DNA of 64,000 nucleotides from CAG-411 sp963643465 (GTDB lineage Bacteria; Bacillota; Clostridia; Lachnospirales; Lachnospiraceae): contig CAVIJT010000002.1 in NCBI GenBank assembly GCA_963643465.1, positions 62,001 to 126,000 of the forward strand, written 5' to 3'. Of the stretch, positions 26,215 through 35,088 are shown in pieces (positions within the stretch are counted from its first letter, which is position 1; the number at the start of each line of letters is the position of its first letter). Below the pieces are notes generated by a model. It worked only from the letters and a program-made list of their open reading frames with translations, did not search any database and was not told the origin of the DNA. A program made the position numbers and the translations under genes.

Positions 26215-27260
26215 TATTTTCGCAAAAATTCCAACAGCGCATCCATCTCCTCATCCGTTCCAATGGTAATACGAAGTCGATTGTCAATTCTTGGTTTGTT
26301 AAAGTAACGTACAAATATATTTTCTTTGCGAAGTGCTTCAAATAACTCTGTCGCAGGAACACGTTCATGTGTCACAAACAAAAAATTGGTTTTTGAATCT
26401 GGAAAAGAAAATCCCAATTCTTTTAATTCTTTTTTCACTCGTTCTCTTGTTGCAATAATTTTTTCACAGCATTGTTCAAAATAAGTCTCATCCTGCAAAG
26501 AAGCCACTCCGGTTAATAAAGTAAGATAATCCATTGTATAAGAATTATAAGAATATTTTACATCATTCAACGCCTTAATAAGAGAAGGATTACCAAAAGC
26601 ATACCCAATTCTCATACCTGCCATGGAACGAGACTTGGAAAAGGTTTGCACTACCAAAAGGTTCTCGTATTCTGGAAGTAACTCCAATGCAGATTTTCCC
26701 CCAAAATCAATGTATGCCTCATCTACAATCACTACTACATCCTGATTATGCTCTAAAATATCCCGAATAAAATCCAAATCCTCATATATAGAAGTAGGTG
26801 CATTGGGATTTGTGATAATCACTCCACCATTTGCCTCATAATAATCTTCTTTTACAATCCGAAAGTTTTCATCTAATGCTGGTGTCTTATATGGAATTTG
26901 GAACAATTCTGCCCATACATCATAAAAAGAATATGTGATGTCAGGAAATACAATAGGCTTATCGGAACCAAAAAAGGTTAAAAATGCCATTCCCAATACA
27001 TCATCCGAACCAACTCCCACAAATACTTGATTTTCCTGCACTCCGTATTGTTTTGCCAACTCTTTTACTAAAATCTCACTTGTTGGGTCCGGATACATCT
27101 TTAACCGCTCCCAATCAGCTTCTTTCAACGCCCTCTCCACTTTAGCAGAAGGTGGGTAAGGGTTCTCATTGGTGTTTAACTTTATCATCTTCGAAAGTTT
27201 TGGCTGTTCTCCCGGAACATACGGCTCTACTTTTCGAAAATATTTCTCCCAAGGTTTCAT
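26205..27260 (-). CDS. hisC: histidinol-phosphate aminotransferase
   Basis: Fold-type I PLP aminotransferase of histidine synthesis, 351 residues. Seen: KLNTNENPYPPS (substrate/cofactor loop), ITNPNAPTS, VVDEAYIDFGG, the PLP lysine in QTFSKSRSMAGMRIGYAFG, and C-terminal Arg in NRLRITIGTDEE. The start at 27260 is chosen for AAAAAGGAGATTGCAT directly before the ATG; a 13-residue upstream extension has no site. A small zinc-ribbon gene lies 39 bases upstream and is probably cotranscribed. HisC-like enzymes can also act on aromatic substrates. Confidence 0.9.
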   Translation of the reverse strand: MKPWEKYFRKVEPYVPGEQPKLSKMIKLNTNENPYPPSAKVERALKEADWERLKMYPDPTSEILVKELAKQYGVQENQVFVGVGSDDVLGMAFLTFFGSDKPIVFPDITYSFYDVWAELFQIPYKTPALDENFRIVKEDYYEANGGVIITNPNAPTSIYEDLDFIRDILEHNQDVVVIVDEAYIDFGGKSALELLPEYENLLVVQTFSKSRSMAGMRIGYAFGNPSLIKALNDVKYSYNSYTMDYLTLLTGVASLQDETYFEQCCEKIIATRERVKKELKELGFSFPDSKTNFLFVTHERVPATELFEALRKENIFVRYFNKPRIDNRLRITIGTDEEMDALLEFLRKYLL

Positions 27261-27299
27261 ATGCAATCTCCTTTTTCTAATATGTAAATGACAATACAT

Positions 27300-27485
27300 T
27301 TATATTTCTGATGAAATACTAATTAACATACCACCACACAGATGGCACAAATCTAGCCCTTCAAAGGTAATTCCTCCACAGTCCGGACATACCATCCGCT
27401 CAGGAAGGATTTTTTTCTCTAATACTTCATATTCCAATGTGTCATCAAAAATTGCTTCTAATTTTTCTTTTGCTTCTTTTGTCAT
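27300..27485 (-). CDS. small zinc-ribbon protein
   Basis: 61-residue protein. A charged N-terminus (MTKEAKEKLEAIFDDTLEYEVLEKK) precedes a zinc ribbon with CPDCGG and CHLCGG, four cysteines that probably bind one zinc. No named family is recognised. RBS GAGGAG lies 8-9 bases before the ATG at 27485. It is the first gene of a likely unit with hisC. Confidence 0.75.
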   Translation of the reverse strand: MTKEAKEKLEAIFDDTLEYEVLEKKILPERMVCPDCGGITFEGLDLCHLCGGMLISISSEI

Positions 27486-27586
27486 CACACCACTCCTCAC
27501 GATGACTCTACGCTTTCATTATAACGAATTCTCCTTGCAAACGCAACCTAGAGTAACTATGTCTTTCACTAAAAACTATCTACCCA

Positions 27587-29275
27587 TCAATAGGTTATTA
27601 AACTCTCAAACGTGCTATAAATATCTAAAATTCCCCAACCAAAACTTCGGTCTGGAACTACCAAATTCTCTCTTCTTGCCCCTCGAATTAAATAATTTTT
27701 TACGGTTACTGTATTCATTCCCAAATTGTTCTGCTCTACAATTCCCCATTGCAGAAGCATTGCCGCTACTCCAGCCGTATGCGCAGCAGCTACACTGGTC
27801 CCACTACGCCGTCCATACCGCAAAGCAGAAACTGGTCCATATACATTGACTCCGGGAGCTGCCAAATCTGGTTTCACTCCAAAATTTGCAGTAAATCCAC
27901 GACTGGAATTTACAAAAATGCTGTTATCTCTATAATCATATGCTGCAGTGGTTATAATCTGATAGGCATTTCCGGGATTACAGATTAACGTATTTGGATC
28001 TGGACGCAAAAAACGGCTGTTTTTCACAAACTCTCGCATAGGCATCCAACTGTGAAATCTCGCCTCTTCTTCCACTAAATTTGCAACTGTTATTTTCCAA
28101 ATGCCTTCTTCTAAATCCTGCATCCGTAAAATAATAACTTCCTCTCCAGAATAGGTTTCCACCCTTTCATAAAATACATATATTTTTGTTTTTCGGAATA
28201 CAAACTCGATTCTCTGCTCATAGGTGCGAATGGGAATTCTTCCAGAATATTCTCCATCCGGCGACATAACTCCCACGCTTAAGGCACCAATGGACTCTGT
28301 CCATATTTCCACGGTCATGGAGGTATCTTTTTCCACGTTTAACTCCATCACATCTTCTTTTTGCCCAATGACTCCGTAATAATGATGTCCTAAATTTGTC
28401 TCATTTCCTGCTGCTCCCACAATGCAAATGCCACTTAAATTTCCAAAACGGTTAATCATATTCCCTATAGGAGAAAGCCCACTATGACTTCCACTATTGG
28501 ATCCCATCCCCAGCAAAATTGCTATCGGCTTTCTAAGAATGGCAGCTTTCTCCCTTAGATAGCGCATTGCTATCATAATATCATTTTCCTGAAAACACGG
28601 AACCGACGGATCTATTCCGTAAAATTCACGTAGATTTTGTTTGGCTGATTTTACTTTCACCACAATTAATTCTGCTCTTGGAACAATCCCCGTAAAATCA
28701 TTCTCTTTATCTTCATTTCCCGCGGCTATTGCTGCAAGAAAAGTACCATGATAAGAGGATTCGTCTACTGGAATTTTTTCTCTTGGCCGTTCACTTTGCA
28801 ATGCTGCATCGATATCTTCTTTGGAATATTCCGTTCCATAATAAATCCCCTCAGGCATATTTCCTGTTCGGTCTTCCTGATTCCAAATATATTGTATTCT
28901 TGTACTTCCATCTGTATATCGAAACAAGGGGTTGGTATAATCGATTCCTGTATCTACAATCCCCACAAGCACCCCTGTACCGTCCAATTCAAAGGACCCT
29001 CTTCTTCTTAACTGTAACGCACCTGTTGCCTCCACACTTTGGGTATCACAAAGTCCAAAACACTTGGGTACTGCCCCATAACCATATTTTTCAAAGGATA
29101 TAACTCCTTTTGTTTGCACATTCTCATAAATAGTGACAAAACTTTCGTCGATGGGTTGGATACAGTCTGGTGCATATTTTCTGCGAAACGCTCCTATATT
29201 GCCCCCTGTGTCTAAAATATAGTCTGCATATTGTTCTGAATAAACAGCATCTTTACAAATAGCAATCTCGTCCAT
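27587..29275 (-). CDS. S8 subtilisin-like serine protease, Csp-like
   Basis: 562-residue subtilase without signal peptide. Seen: catalytic D108 in GIVDTGIDYTNPLFR, H176 in SYHGTFLAAIAAG, oxyanion Asn in VGAAGNETN, and S494 in RSGTSVAAAHTAG; an insert of about 120 residues lies between His and Ser domains (about 310-430). The motif TGNMPEGIYYGTEYSKEDI is typical of the Csp-type proteases of Clostridia, which in sporeformers process the SleC cortex enzyme on germination. All three catalytic residues are kept, so this is not a pseudoprotease. No sleC is adjacent, so a role in germination is only inference. Confidence 0.85.
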   Translation of the reverse strand: MDEIAICKDAVYSEQYADYILDTGGNIGAFRRKYAPDCIQPIDESFVTIYENVQTKGVISFEKYGYGAVPKCFGLCDTQSVEATGALQLRRRGSFELDGTGVLVGIVDTGIDYTNPLFRYTDGSTRIQYIWNQEDRTGNMPEGIYYGTEYSKEDIDAALQSERPREKIPVDESSYHGTFLAAIAAGNEDKENDFTGIVPRAELIVVKVKSAKQNLREFYGIDPSVPCFQENDIMIAMRYLREKAAILRKPIAILLGMGSNSGSHSGLSPIGNMINRFGNLSGICIVGAAGNETNLGHHYYGVIGQKEDVMELNVEKDTSMTVEIWTESIGALSVGVMSPDGEYSGRIPIRTYEQRIEFVFRKTKIYVFYERVETYSGEEVIILRMQDLEEGIWKITVANLVEEEARFHSWMPMREFVKNSRFLRPDPNTLICNPGNAYQIITTAAYDYRDNSIFVNSSRGFTANFGVKPDLAAPGVNVYGPVSALRYGRRSGTSVAAAHTAGVAAMLLQWGIVEQNNLGMNTVTVKNYLIRGARRENLVVPDRSFGWGILDIYSTFESLITY

Positions 29276-29320
29276 ATGGCCCTCTTTTTATTCAATCTAT
29301 GCAGACGGTAACAAAAACAT

Positions 29321-30217
29321 TCACGTTTCCATACTTGCACACGTTTTTCGATATTCCCTAGGTGTCATCTGGTATTTTTTCTTAAAAATACGATTGAAAT
29401 ATGAAATGTTGTGCATTCCTACTAACAGAGATACTTCCATAACAGATAAATTTTTGTTTTGCAGCAACTCCACTGCCTTTGCCATACGATAATCATTAAT
29501 ATAGTCCACGCAAGTCATTCCTGTATGCTTTTTAAAAAAGCGCATAAAATAGGGTTCGCTAAAGTGCAGCAAACCAGCTAATTCCTCAATCGTTAATGTA
29601 TTTTGATAATTTTCTTGAATATAATCCAATACAATTTTTATGTTGTGAATGGCATGACTCTTTTGCCCCTTGGCATTTTCTTTTTGTTGAAATACATCAC
29701 GAAATAGAAGAAAAAATAGTTTCTCCAAATGCCATTTAATATCAAATTCCATAACAGCTTCTCTGGCATCGCACACATGATGCAATTCCAGAAGTACATC
29801 TTTAATCATTCCATAGGACGGCTCTATCACATTGATAATCTGCGGTCCCTCCAGCTTACCATCCATAAATGGTTTGATATAGTTTACATAACAGGCATCG
29901 GTAGCTCCATAGGTGAGCATGTTCACATCAAAAACCCAAGAAAACATGCAACTATGATCTTCTCCATGCTGCTTTATAGAATGAAGAGCATAAGGGCGTA
30001 CCACTACAATATCTCCCTCTGTAATCACATAATTTTTCAAATCTACATTGATTTCACAAGTTCCCGTCTGCACATAAATAATTTCCACTTCTTTATGCCA
30101 GTGCATGGGAAATACAGTAAAACTTCCCGGTATCCAAGTCACATACTGTGCAAATGGAAGCATAAAGTCACCATGCTTTACCTTCTCCTGAAGTTCATCC
30201 AATTGATTTTCCTGCAT
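29321..30217 (-). CDS. AraC-family transcriptional regulator with cupin sensor domain
   Basis: 298 residues. The N-terminal cupin (about 25-150: MHWHKEVEIIYVQTGTCEINV, GDIVVVRPYALHSI) is the likely sugar-sensing part; a C-terminal pair of HTH motifs (about 190-290: TIEELAGLLHFSEPYFMRFFKKHTG and the AraC signature with SYFNRIFKKKYQMTPREYR) binds DNA. It starts 16 bases after the clpX stop with GGGAGAATGGGAA as RBS, so it may be read through from clpX. The target genes are unknown. Confidence 0.9.
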   Translation of the reverse strand: MQENQLDELQEKVKHGDFMLPFAQYVTWIPGSFTVFPMHWHKEVEIIYVQTGTCEINVDLKNYVITEGDIVVVRPYALHSIKQHGEDHSCMFSWVFDVNMLTYGATDACYVNYIKPFMDGKLEGPQIINVIEPSYGMIKDVLLELHHVCDAREAVMEFDIKWHLEKLFFLLFRDVFQQKENAKGQKSHAIHNIKIVLDYIQENYQNTLTIEELAGLLHFSEPYFMRFFKKHTGMTCVDYINDYRMAKAVELLQNKNLSVMEVSLLVGMHNISYFNRIFKKKYQMTPREYRKTCASMET

Positions 30218-30233
30218 TTCCCATTCTCCCTTC

Positions 30234-31592
30234 TTATACCAATGTGTAACGATCTGAACTTCTCATTTCAATCTTTGGTGCGCCACTGCCTTCAATATAT
30301 TCTCTGGTAATTGTAACTGTTCCAATATTATCATCCTTTGGAATCTCGTACATAATGTCCAGCATAAATTCTTCAATAATCGCTCGCAATGCGCGGGCAC
30401 CTGTTTTTTTCTCAATGGCTTTCTCGGCAATAGCCTCCAATGCCTCTGGATCAAATTGCAAATTGACCTCATCCAAAGCAAGTAGTTTTTGGTATTGCTT
30501 TACAATGGCATTCTTTGGCTCTACCAACACTTTAACTAACGCCTCTTTATCTAACTCCCGAAGGGCATATACAACAGGAAGTCTTCCCAAAAATTCCGGA
30601 ATCATTCCATACTCTCGCAAGTCCTCAGAAGTTACTTTAGAAAGCAAATCTGGATCATTGTCGTATTTATCTTTCAGTTCACCACCAAATCCAATGCTCA
30701 TCTGCTTTGTTAATCTATTCTTGATTATTTTTTCTAATTTAGGAAATGCTCCACCACAAATAAACAAAATATTTTTTGTATTGACTGTAGTCATAGGTAC
30801 CATTGCATTTTTATTGGTAGCTCCTACTGGAACTTCCACTTCGCTTCCCTCAAGAAGTTTTAACAAACCTTGCTGTACTGCTTCTCCGCTTACATCTCGG
30901 TTTGTGGTACTTTGCTTTTTGGCGATTTTATCAATCTCGTCAATAAAGATAATTCCTTGTTCTGCACGCTCCACATCATTGTCGGCTGCTGCAAGAAGTT
31001 TGGATAGTACGCTTTCCACATCATCACCGATATATCCTGCTTCTGTAAGTGAGGTAGCATCTGTAATAGCAAGAGGAACCTGCAAAATTTTAGCTAACAT
31101 TTTTACTAAAAAAGTCTTACCAGAACCTGTTGGCCCAATCATCAACATATTGGATTTTTCAATTTCGATGTCTTCCATTGTGTTTGTTGCTACACGTTTA
31201 TAATGATTATATACTGCTACCGAAATTACTTTCTTGGCATGTTCCTGTCCTACTACAAATTCATCCAGCTTTGCTTTCAAAATATGTGGAGAAGGAATAT
31301 TTTTCAAATCCAATCCTGGCTGCTCTCCCGATTTTTTCTTTAACTTCTGTTTCTTTGGAACCTCATTCTGGGATGGCATATTAAAATTTGTATTGAAATT
31401 CATCATATCCATATAGGGCATATTTCCAAAACTGCCATTGTTCATACTATCAAATGTTTTCTGCATACAGTCATTGCAAATGCAAATATTGTTTGGAATA
31501 TGAATCATCTTTCCAGCACGACTTTCTGTGCGATGGCAAATATAACAAATATCTTCGTATTCTTTCTTTATCTCGTCTTTTTCTTCACTCAT
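30234..31592 (-). CDS. clpX: ATP-dependent Clp protease unfoldase subunit ClpX
   Basis: AAA+ hexameric unfoldase that feeds ClpP. Seen: N-terminal zinc domain with C16, C19, C39, C42 (CYICHR, CNDC); Walker A GPTGSGKT; Walker B IIFIDEIDKIA; ISRDVSGE-type segment NRDVSGEAVQQGLLKLLEG; the ClpP-docking IGFG loop in MSIGFGGEL; sensor 2 GARALR. At 452 residues it is longer than usual (about 420) because of a Met/Asn-rich linker (about 48-75). Neither clpP nor tig is next to it, so it could be a second ClpX paralogue. RBS ATAGGAGG precedes the ATG. Confidence 0.93.
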   Translation of the reverse strand: MSEEKDEIKKEYEDICYICHRTESRAGKMIHIPNNICICNDCMQKTFDSMNNGSFGNMPYMDMMNFNTNFNMPSQNEVPKKQKLKKKSGEQPGLDLKNIPSPHILKAKLDEFVVGQEHAKKVISVAVYNHYKRVATNTMEDIEIEKSNMLMIGPTGSGKTFLVKMLAKILQVPLAITDATSLTEAGYIGDDVESVLSKLLAAADNDVERAEQGIIFIDEIDKIAKKQSTTNRDVSGEAVQQGLLKLLEGSEVEVPVGATNKNAMVPMTTVNTKNILFICGGAFPKLEKIIKNRLTKQMSIGFGGELKDKYDNDPDLLSKVTSEDLREYGMIPEFLGRLPVVYALRELDKEALVKVLVEPKNAIVKQYQKLLALDEVNLQFDPEALEAIAEKAIEKKTGARALRAIIEEFMLDIMYEIPKDDNIGTVTITREYIEGSGAPKIEMRSSDRYTLV

Positions 31593-31673
31593 GGCGACCT
31601 CCTATACTTCTTTGTCTGAACACTCCACTTTTCTATCTTATCAAACATTATGCTTTTTTCCAAGTTTTCTATG

Positions 31674-31760
31674 AAAAAAAGTCCCCCTAATCGTACCATT
31701 TCATAAAGTCTGCCAAAAAATCTGACTTTTGGCAATCCATGAATGAACAGGAGGACTTTC
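31674..31760 (-). terminator. large branched terminator of the HtrA gene
   Basis: Outer arms AAAGTCCCCCT (31678-31688) and AGGAGGACTTT (31749-31759) enclose TTCAT/ATGAA and TGCCAAAA/TTTTGGCA stems. On the minus strand the outer stem ends in TTTTTTT. Its size (about 85 bases) and nesting are unusual for a plain terminator. Confidence 0.75.
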
Positions 31761-31781
31761 TTCTACCTTAACTTAAAAATT

Positions 31782-33407
31782 TTAATTTCCAAAGAAATAG
31801 TTATAATATTGCTGCATATCTTCATCACTGTCTGGTTGTGTCTGGTTGTTACCATTCTCTCCCGAAGAGCCTTCAGAGCCACTCTGTCCCTGTGCTACAT
31901 CTGTATCAAGAGAATCTAAGGTTTCTTTTCCTTTTAATTTTACTTTGATTTTTTTATCTTTGTATTCACCTTCTGCATATCGTTTTACATTGATTGTAAT
32001 TTCAGTTCCAATGCGGTAAGAATTAATTTTTTCTGCCAAGGCTTCCATAGTAAGGATTTCCTCATCATCTACACCAACAATAATATCTCCTACCATGATG
32101 CCCGCCTCTGCTGCAGCTCCATCTTCACTTACCCCACTAATATAAGCTCCAAGAGGCATGTTTGGATAGCGATTCTCTTCTGTAATATTGGTACCCTGTA
32201 CGCCAAGATATCCCTTTTCTTCGTCTGTAAGCACCTCACGCTCCATCAAATCATTAATAATAGAAATAGCATCTGAAATTGGAATAGCAAATCCCATTCC
32301 CTCAACAGAGGTATCTGAATATTTGGCAGAGTTGATTCCGATTAATTGTCCGTTTGCATTTAGCAATGCACCACCACTATTACCCGGATTGATGGCTGCA
32401 TCTGTCTGCAATAAAGTCATCGTAGTATTTTCATCTACCGCTACCTGTCGATCCTTTGCACTGATATATCCTACGGTCATGGACTGGCCATAACCAAGAG
32501 CGTTACCAATAGCAATTGCCATCTGTCCTACTCTCACATCATCAGAACTGCCCATCTCAATCGCAGAAATGTGACTCAAAATTTCTTTTGACACATCTTT
32601 GGTCTTTACTAAAACAACTGCCAAATCTTTTGTGCTATCTGTTCCTTTTACCGTTGCCTCTACCATATCATCTTCTGATTCCATACCATCAAAGCCAACT
32701 ACTATTTTTTTCGCATCTGCAATTACATGATTATTCGTCACAATTAGAATCTCATCTTCTGAAATTTTTAAAATAATTCCAGAACCACTTCCGGTACTCT
32801 CCTGATCATAACTTCCATAAAAGGAGTTATAAGTAGAAGTAACTGTACTATTGATGGATACAATAGATGGCATACATTTATCTACTACAGAAGTAAGATC
32901 CTTTTGTGCAGAAATGGCACCACCAGAAGTGACTACCGTAGCTTTGATAGTTCCAGTATGCCCTCCTGTCTCTACCACTGGCTCAGATGATACAATTCCA
33001 AGTTGATTGGCTCCAAACACTACTGCACAAAAACCAACTGCTGCTGCCACACCAACTGCTGCTGCCTTTGCCACATTTTTTAACACTTTATACTCTCTGT
33101 TCTTCTTAGGTGGCGGAGTCATCGCCATATTGGTATATGCCTGCTGTGTCTGCTGATATGTGTTTCCGTATCCACCAGACTGCTGCTGCCAAAAATTATA
33201 GGATGCTCCCATCTGTGGCTGCGCAGTAACTGAATATCCCTGTTGCACATTCTGATTTACATTAGGTTGCGACATTTGCTGAAACCCTTCACTTGTAGTT
33301 TCAAAAGAATTAGGCTGTACGTTTTCTCCCTGTGGGTCGGAGCCTGATAATTCTATATTATTTTGACTATATTCATTTTGTTCTAAATTGTTATTTTCCT
33401 CACTCAT
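31782..33407 (-). CDS. HtrA/DegP-like membrane-anchored serine protease with PDZ domain
   Basis: 541-residue quality-control protease. Residues 1-105 form a Gln/Asn-rich cytosolic tail; TM at about 113-136 (VAKAAAVGVAAAVGFCAVVFGA); the trypsin-like domain follows outside with H227 (TNNHVIA), D261 (STKDLAV) and S344 (NPGNSGGALL); one PDZ domain at about 400-490 (GAYISGVSEDGAAAEAGIMVGDII); and an acidic, Ser/Gly-rich tail. It is a single gene, divergent from the sugar transferase at 33639. The minus-strand upstream region has a TATACT -10 box at about 33444-33449 but no convincing -35. Confidence 0.93.
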   Translation of the reverse strand: MSEENNNLEQNEYSQNNIELSGSDPQGENVQPNSFETTSEGFQQMSQPNVNQNVQQGYSVTAQPQMGASYNFWQQQSGGYGNTYQQTQQAYTNMAMTPPPKKNREYKVLKNVAKAAAVGVAAAVGFCAVVFGANQLGIVSSEPVVETGGHTGTIKATVVTSGGAISAQKDLTSVVDKCMPSIVSINSTVTSTYNSFYGSYDQESTGSGSGIILKISEDEILIVTNNHVIADAKKIVVGFDGMESEDDMVEATVKGTDSTKDLAVVLVKTKDVSKEILSHISAIEMGSSDDVRVGQMAIAIGNALGYGQSMTVGYISAKDRQVAVDENTTMTLLQTDAAINPGNSGGALLNANGQLIGINSAKYSDTSVEGMGFAIPISDAISIINDLMEREVLTDEEKGYLGVQGTNITEENRYPNMPLGAYISGVSEDGAAAEAGIMVGDIIVGVDDEEILTMEALAEKINSYRIGTEITINVKRYAEGEYKDKKIKVKLKGKETLDSLDTDVAQGQSGSEGSSGENGNNQTQPDSDEDMQQYYNYFFGN

Positions 33408-33519
33408 AATAAATTCTCCTTTCCATACGCTACTTACAGGTCAAAGTATAACAATAATTTGTGTTTAGATTGTGAATATCCCATTACTTTTTTTTCACAC
33501 TCTTTTTTCTCATTTTATC

Positions 33520-33548
33520 TTGCAGAAAAATGGGCAATACTGTATTAT
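33520..33548 (+). promoter_or_regulatory. promoter of the polysaccharide priming gene
   Basis: TTGCAG, 17-base spacer, TATTAT, about 85 bases before the ATG. Confidence 0.6.
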
Positions 33549-33638
33549 AAAATGGATGTTTTATAACCGTTTATCATCATCCTAATTTTACCAAATGGCT
33601 ATAAACATCCAATTATATGACAACAAGGAGGCAAACCA

Positions 33639-35072
33639 ATGATAAAAGATAATCAAAAATTTTTAAACCGAATATTAGTAGTTTTGGATGCACTCTTAAT
33701 TATTATCGCGTTCTCGCTCTCTTATTTTCTCAAATTTGATGCAAATAGTCCACTAAATAAAATTGGATTTTTAGTTCCAAAATATGGATACTGGGACCCA
33801 TTTCAAAAGTACGCATCGGCACTCTGGTTTATTGTACCAGGTTATTTGATCATTTACAATTTGTGTAGCTTATATTCACCAAGAAGAGCACATAGTAAAC
33901 GTTTTGAATGTTGGAGCATCATCAAAGCTAATTGTCTGGCAATCTTATATTTTATTGCCGTACTATTCTTTGAAAAACTTTCTGTGAATTATTCGCGTTT
34001 TTTCATTATTTACTTTTTTGTATGTAATGTTATCATTTCTGTTTGTTTTCGTATGACTTTCCGTTATACACTAAAATGTCTTCGAAAACACGGAAAAAAT
34101 ATCAAACACATTGTACTTGTAGGTTACAGTGATATTTGTAAACGTTATATTGACTTAATTTTAGCGAATAAATCCTGGGGATATCAAGTTCATGGAATTA
34201 TAGATGACAAACAAGACATTGGTTTTACCTATCGGGATATTCCAGTAGTTGCCCATACAGACGAGCTTAATCATTACCTGAGCAAGCATGACAGTCTGGA
34301 TGAAATTGCTATTACACTCAGTCTAAACGAATATCAAAATTTGGAATATATTGTGAGCTGTTGTGAAAAATCCGGTGTGCATACCAAATTCTTGCCGGAT
34401 TACAACCGAATCATCCCAACGCAGCCACAAATCGAAGATGTATGCGGACTGGCAGTGGTTAATATTCGAAAAGTACCTCTTAGCAACTGGGTAAATAAAA
34501 GCATTAAGCGACTCATTGATATTTTTGGTGCCACTGTGGCATTGATTATCTTTGCAATCCCAATGATAATCGTGTCCATTATTATTAAGACCACCTCTAA
34601 GGGACCTTTGATTTTCTCTCAAGAACGTGTGGGACTTCACAATAAAAAGTTTAAAATGTACAAATTCCGTTCTATGGTAGAACAGACTGAAGAAAAAGAA
34701 AAAAAGGCATGGACAGTAAAAGACGATCCTCGAATCACTCCAATTGGTCGTTTTATTCGAAAAACCAGTATAGATGAACTTCCCCAGCTTTTTAATGTCC
34801 TAAAAGGAGAAATGAGTCTAATTGGTCCTCGTCCGGAACGTCCTTACTGGGTGGAACAATTTAAAGAAACCATTCCACGATATATGATTAAACACCAAGT
34901 TCGTCCGGGGCTTACAGGATGGGCGCAGGTAAACGGGTTCCGTGGAGATACTTCCATCGAAAAGCGAATTGACTGTGATTTGTACTACATTGAAAACTGG
35001 ACTTTAGGACTTGACTTTAAAATTTTAATTTTAACCTTTTTCAAAGGATTTATAAACAAAAATGCGTACTAA
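33639..35072 (+). CDS. undecaprenyl-phosphate sugar phosphotransferase (WcaJ/WbaP-like)
   Basis: Polyisoprenyl-phosphate hexose-1-phosphate transferase that primes exopolysaccharide or teichoic-type glycan synthesis on the lipid carrier. 477 residues: four N-terminal TM helices (about 10-150), a Rossmann-like CoA_binding_3 domain (about 150-270: HIVLVGYSDICKRYIDLI), a membrane hairpin helix (about 290-315) and the catalytic bacterial sugar transferase domain (FKMYKFRSMV, DELPQLFNVLKGEMSLIGPRPE, RPGLTGWAQVNG). The next gene, 16 bases away, is an LCP ligase, which fits attachment of the product to the wall. No other glycosyltransferase is nearby. Confidence 0.92.
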   Translation: MIKDNQKFLNRILVVLDALLIIIAFSLSYFLKFDANSPLNKIGFLVPKYGYWDPFQKYASALWFIVPGYLIIYNLCSLYSPRRAHSKRFECWSIIKANCLAILYFIAVLFFEKLSVNYSRFFIIYFFVCNVIISVCFRMTFRYTLKCLRKHGKNIKHIVLVGYSDICKRYIDLILANKSWGYQVHGIIDDKQDIGFTYRDIPVVAHTDELNHYLSKHDSLDEIAITLSLNEYQNLEYIVSCCEKSGVHTKFLPDYNRIIPTQPQIEDVCGLAVVNIRKVPLSNWVNKSIKRLIDIFGATVALIIFAIPMIIVSIIIKTTSKGPLIFSQERVGLHNKKFKMYKFRSMVEQTEEKEKKAWTVKDDPRITPIGRFIRKTSIDELPQLFNVLKGEMSLIGPRPERPYWVEQFKETIPRYMIKHQVRPGLTGWAQVNGFRGDTSIEKRIDCDLYYIENWTLGLDFKILILTFFKGFINKNAY

Positions 35073-35088
35073 CAGGGGGGGAACAGCA

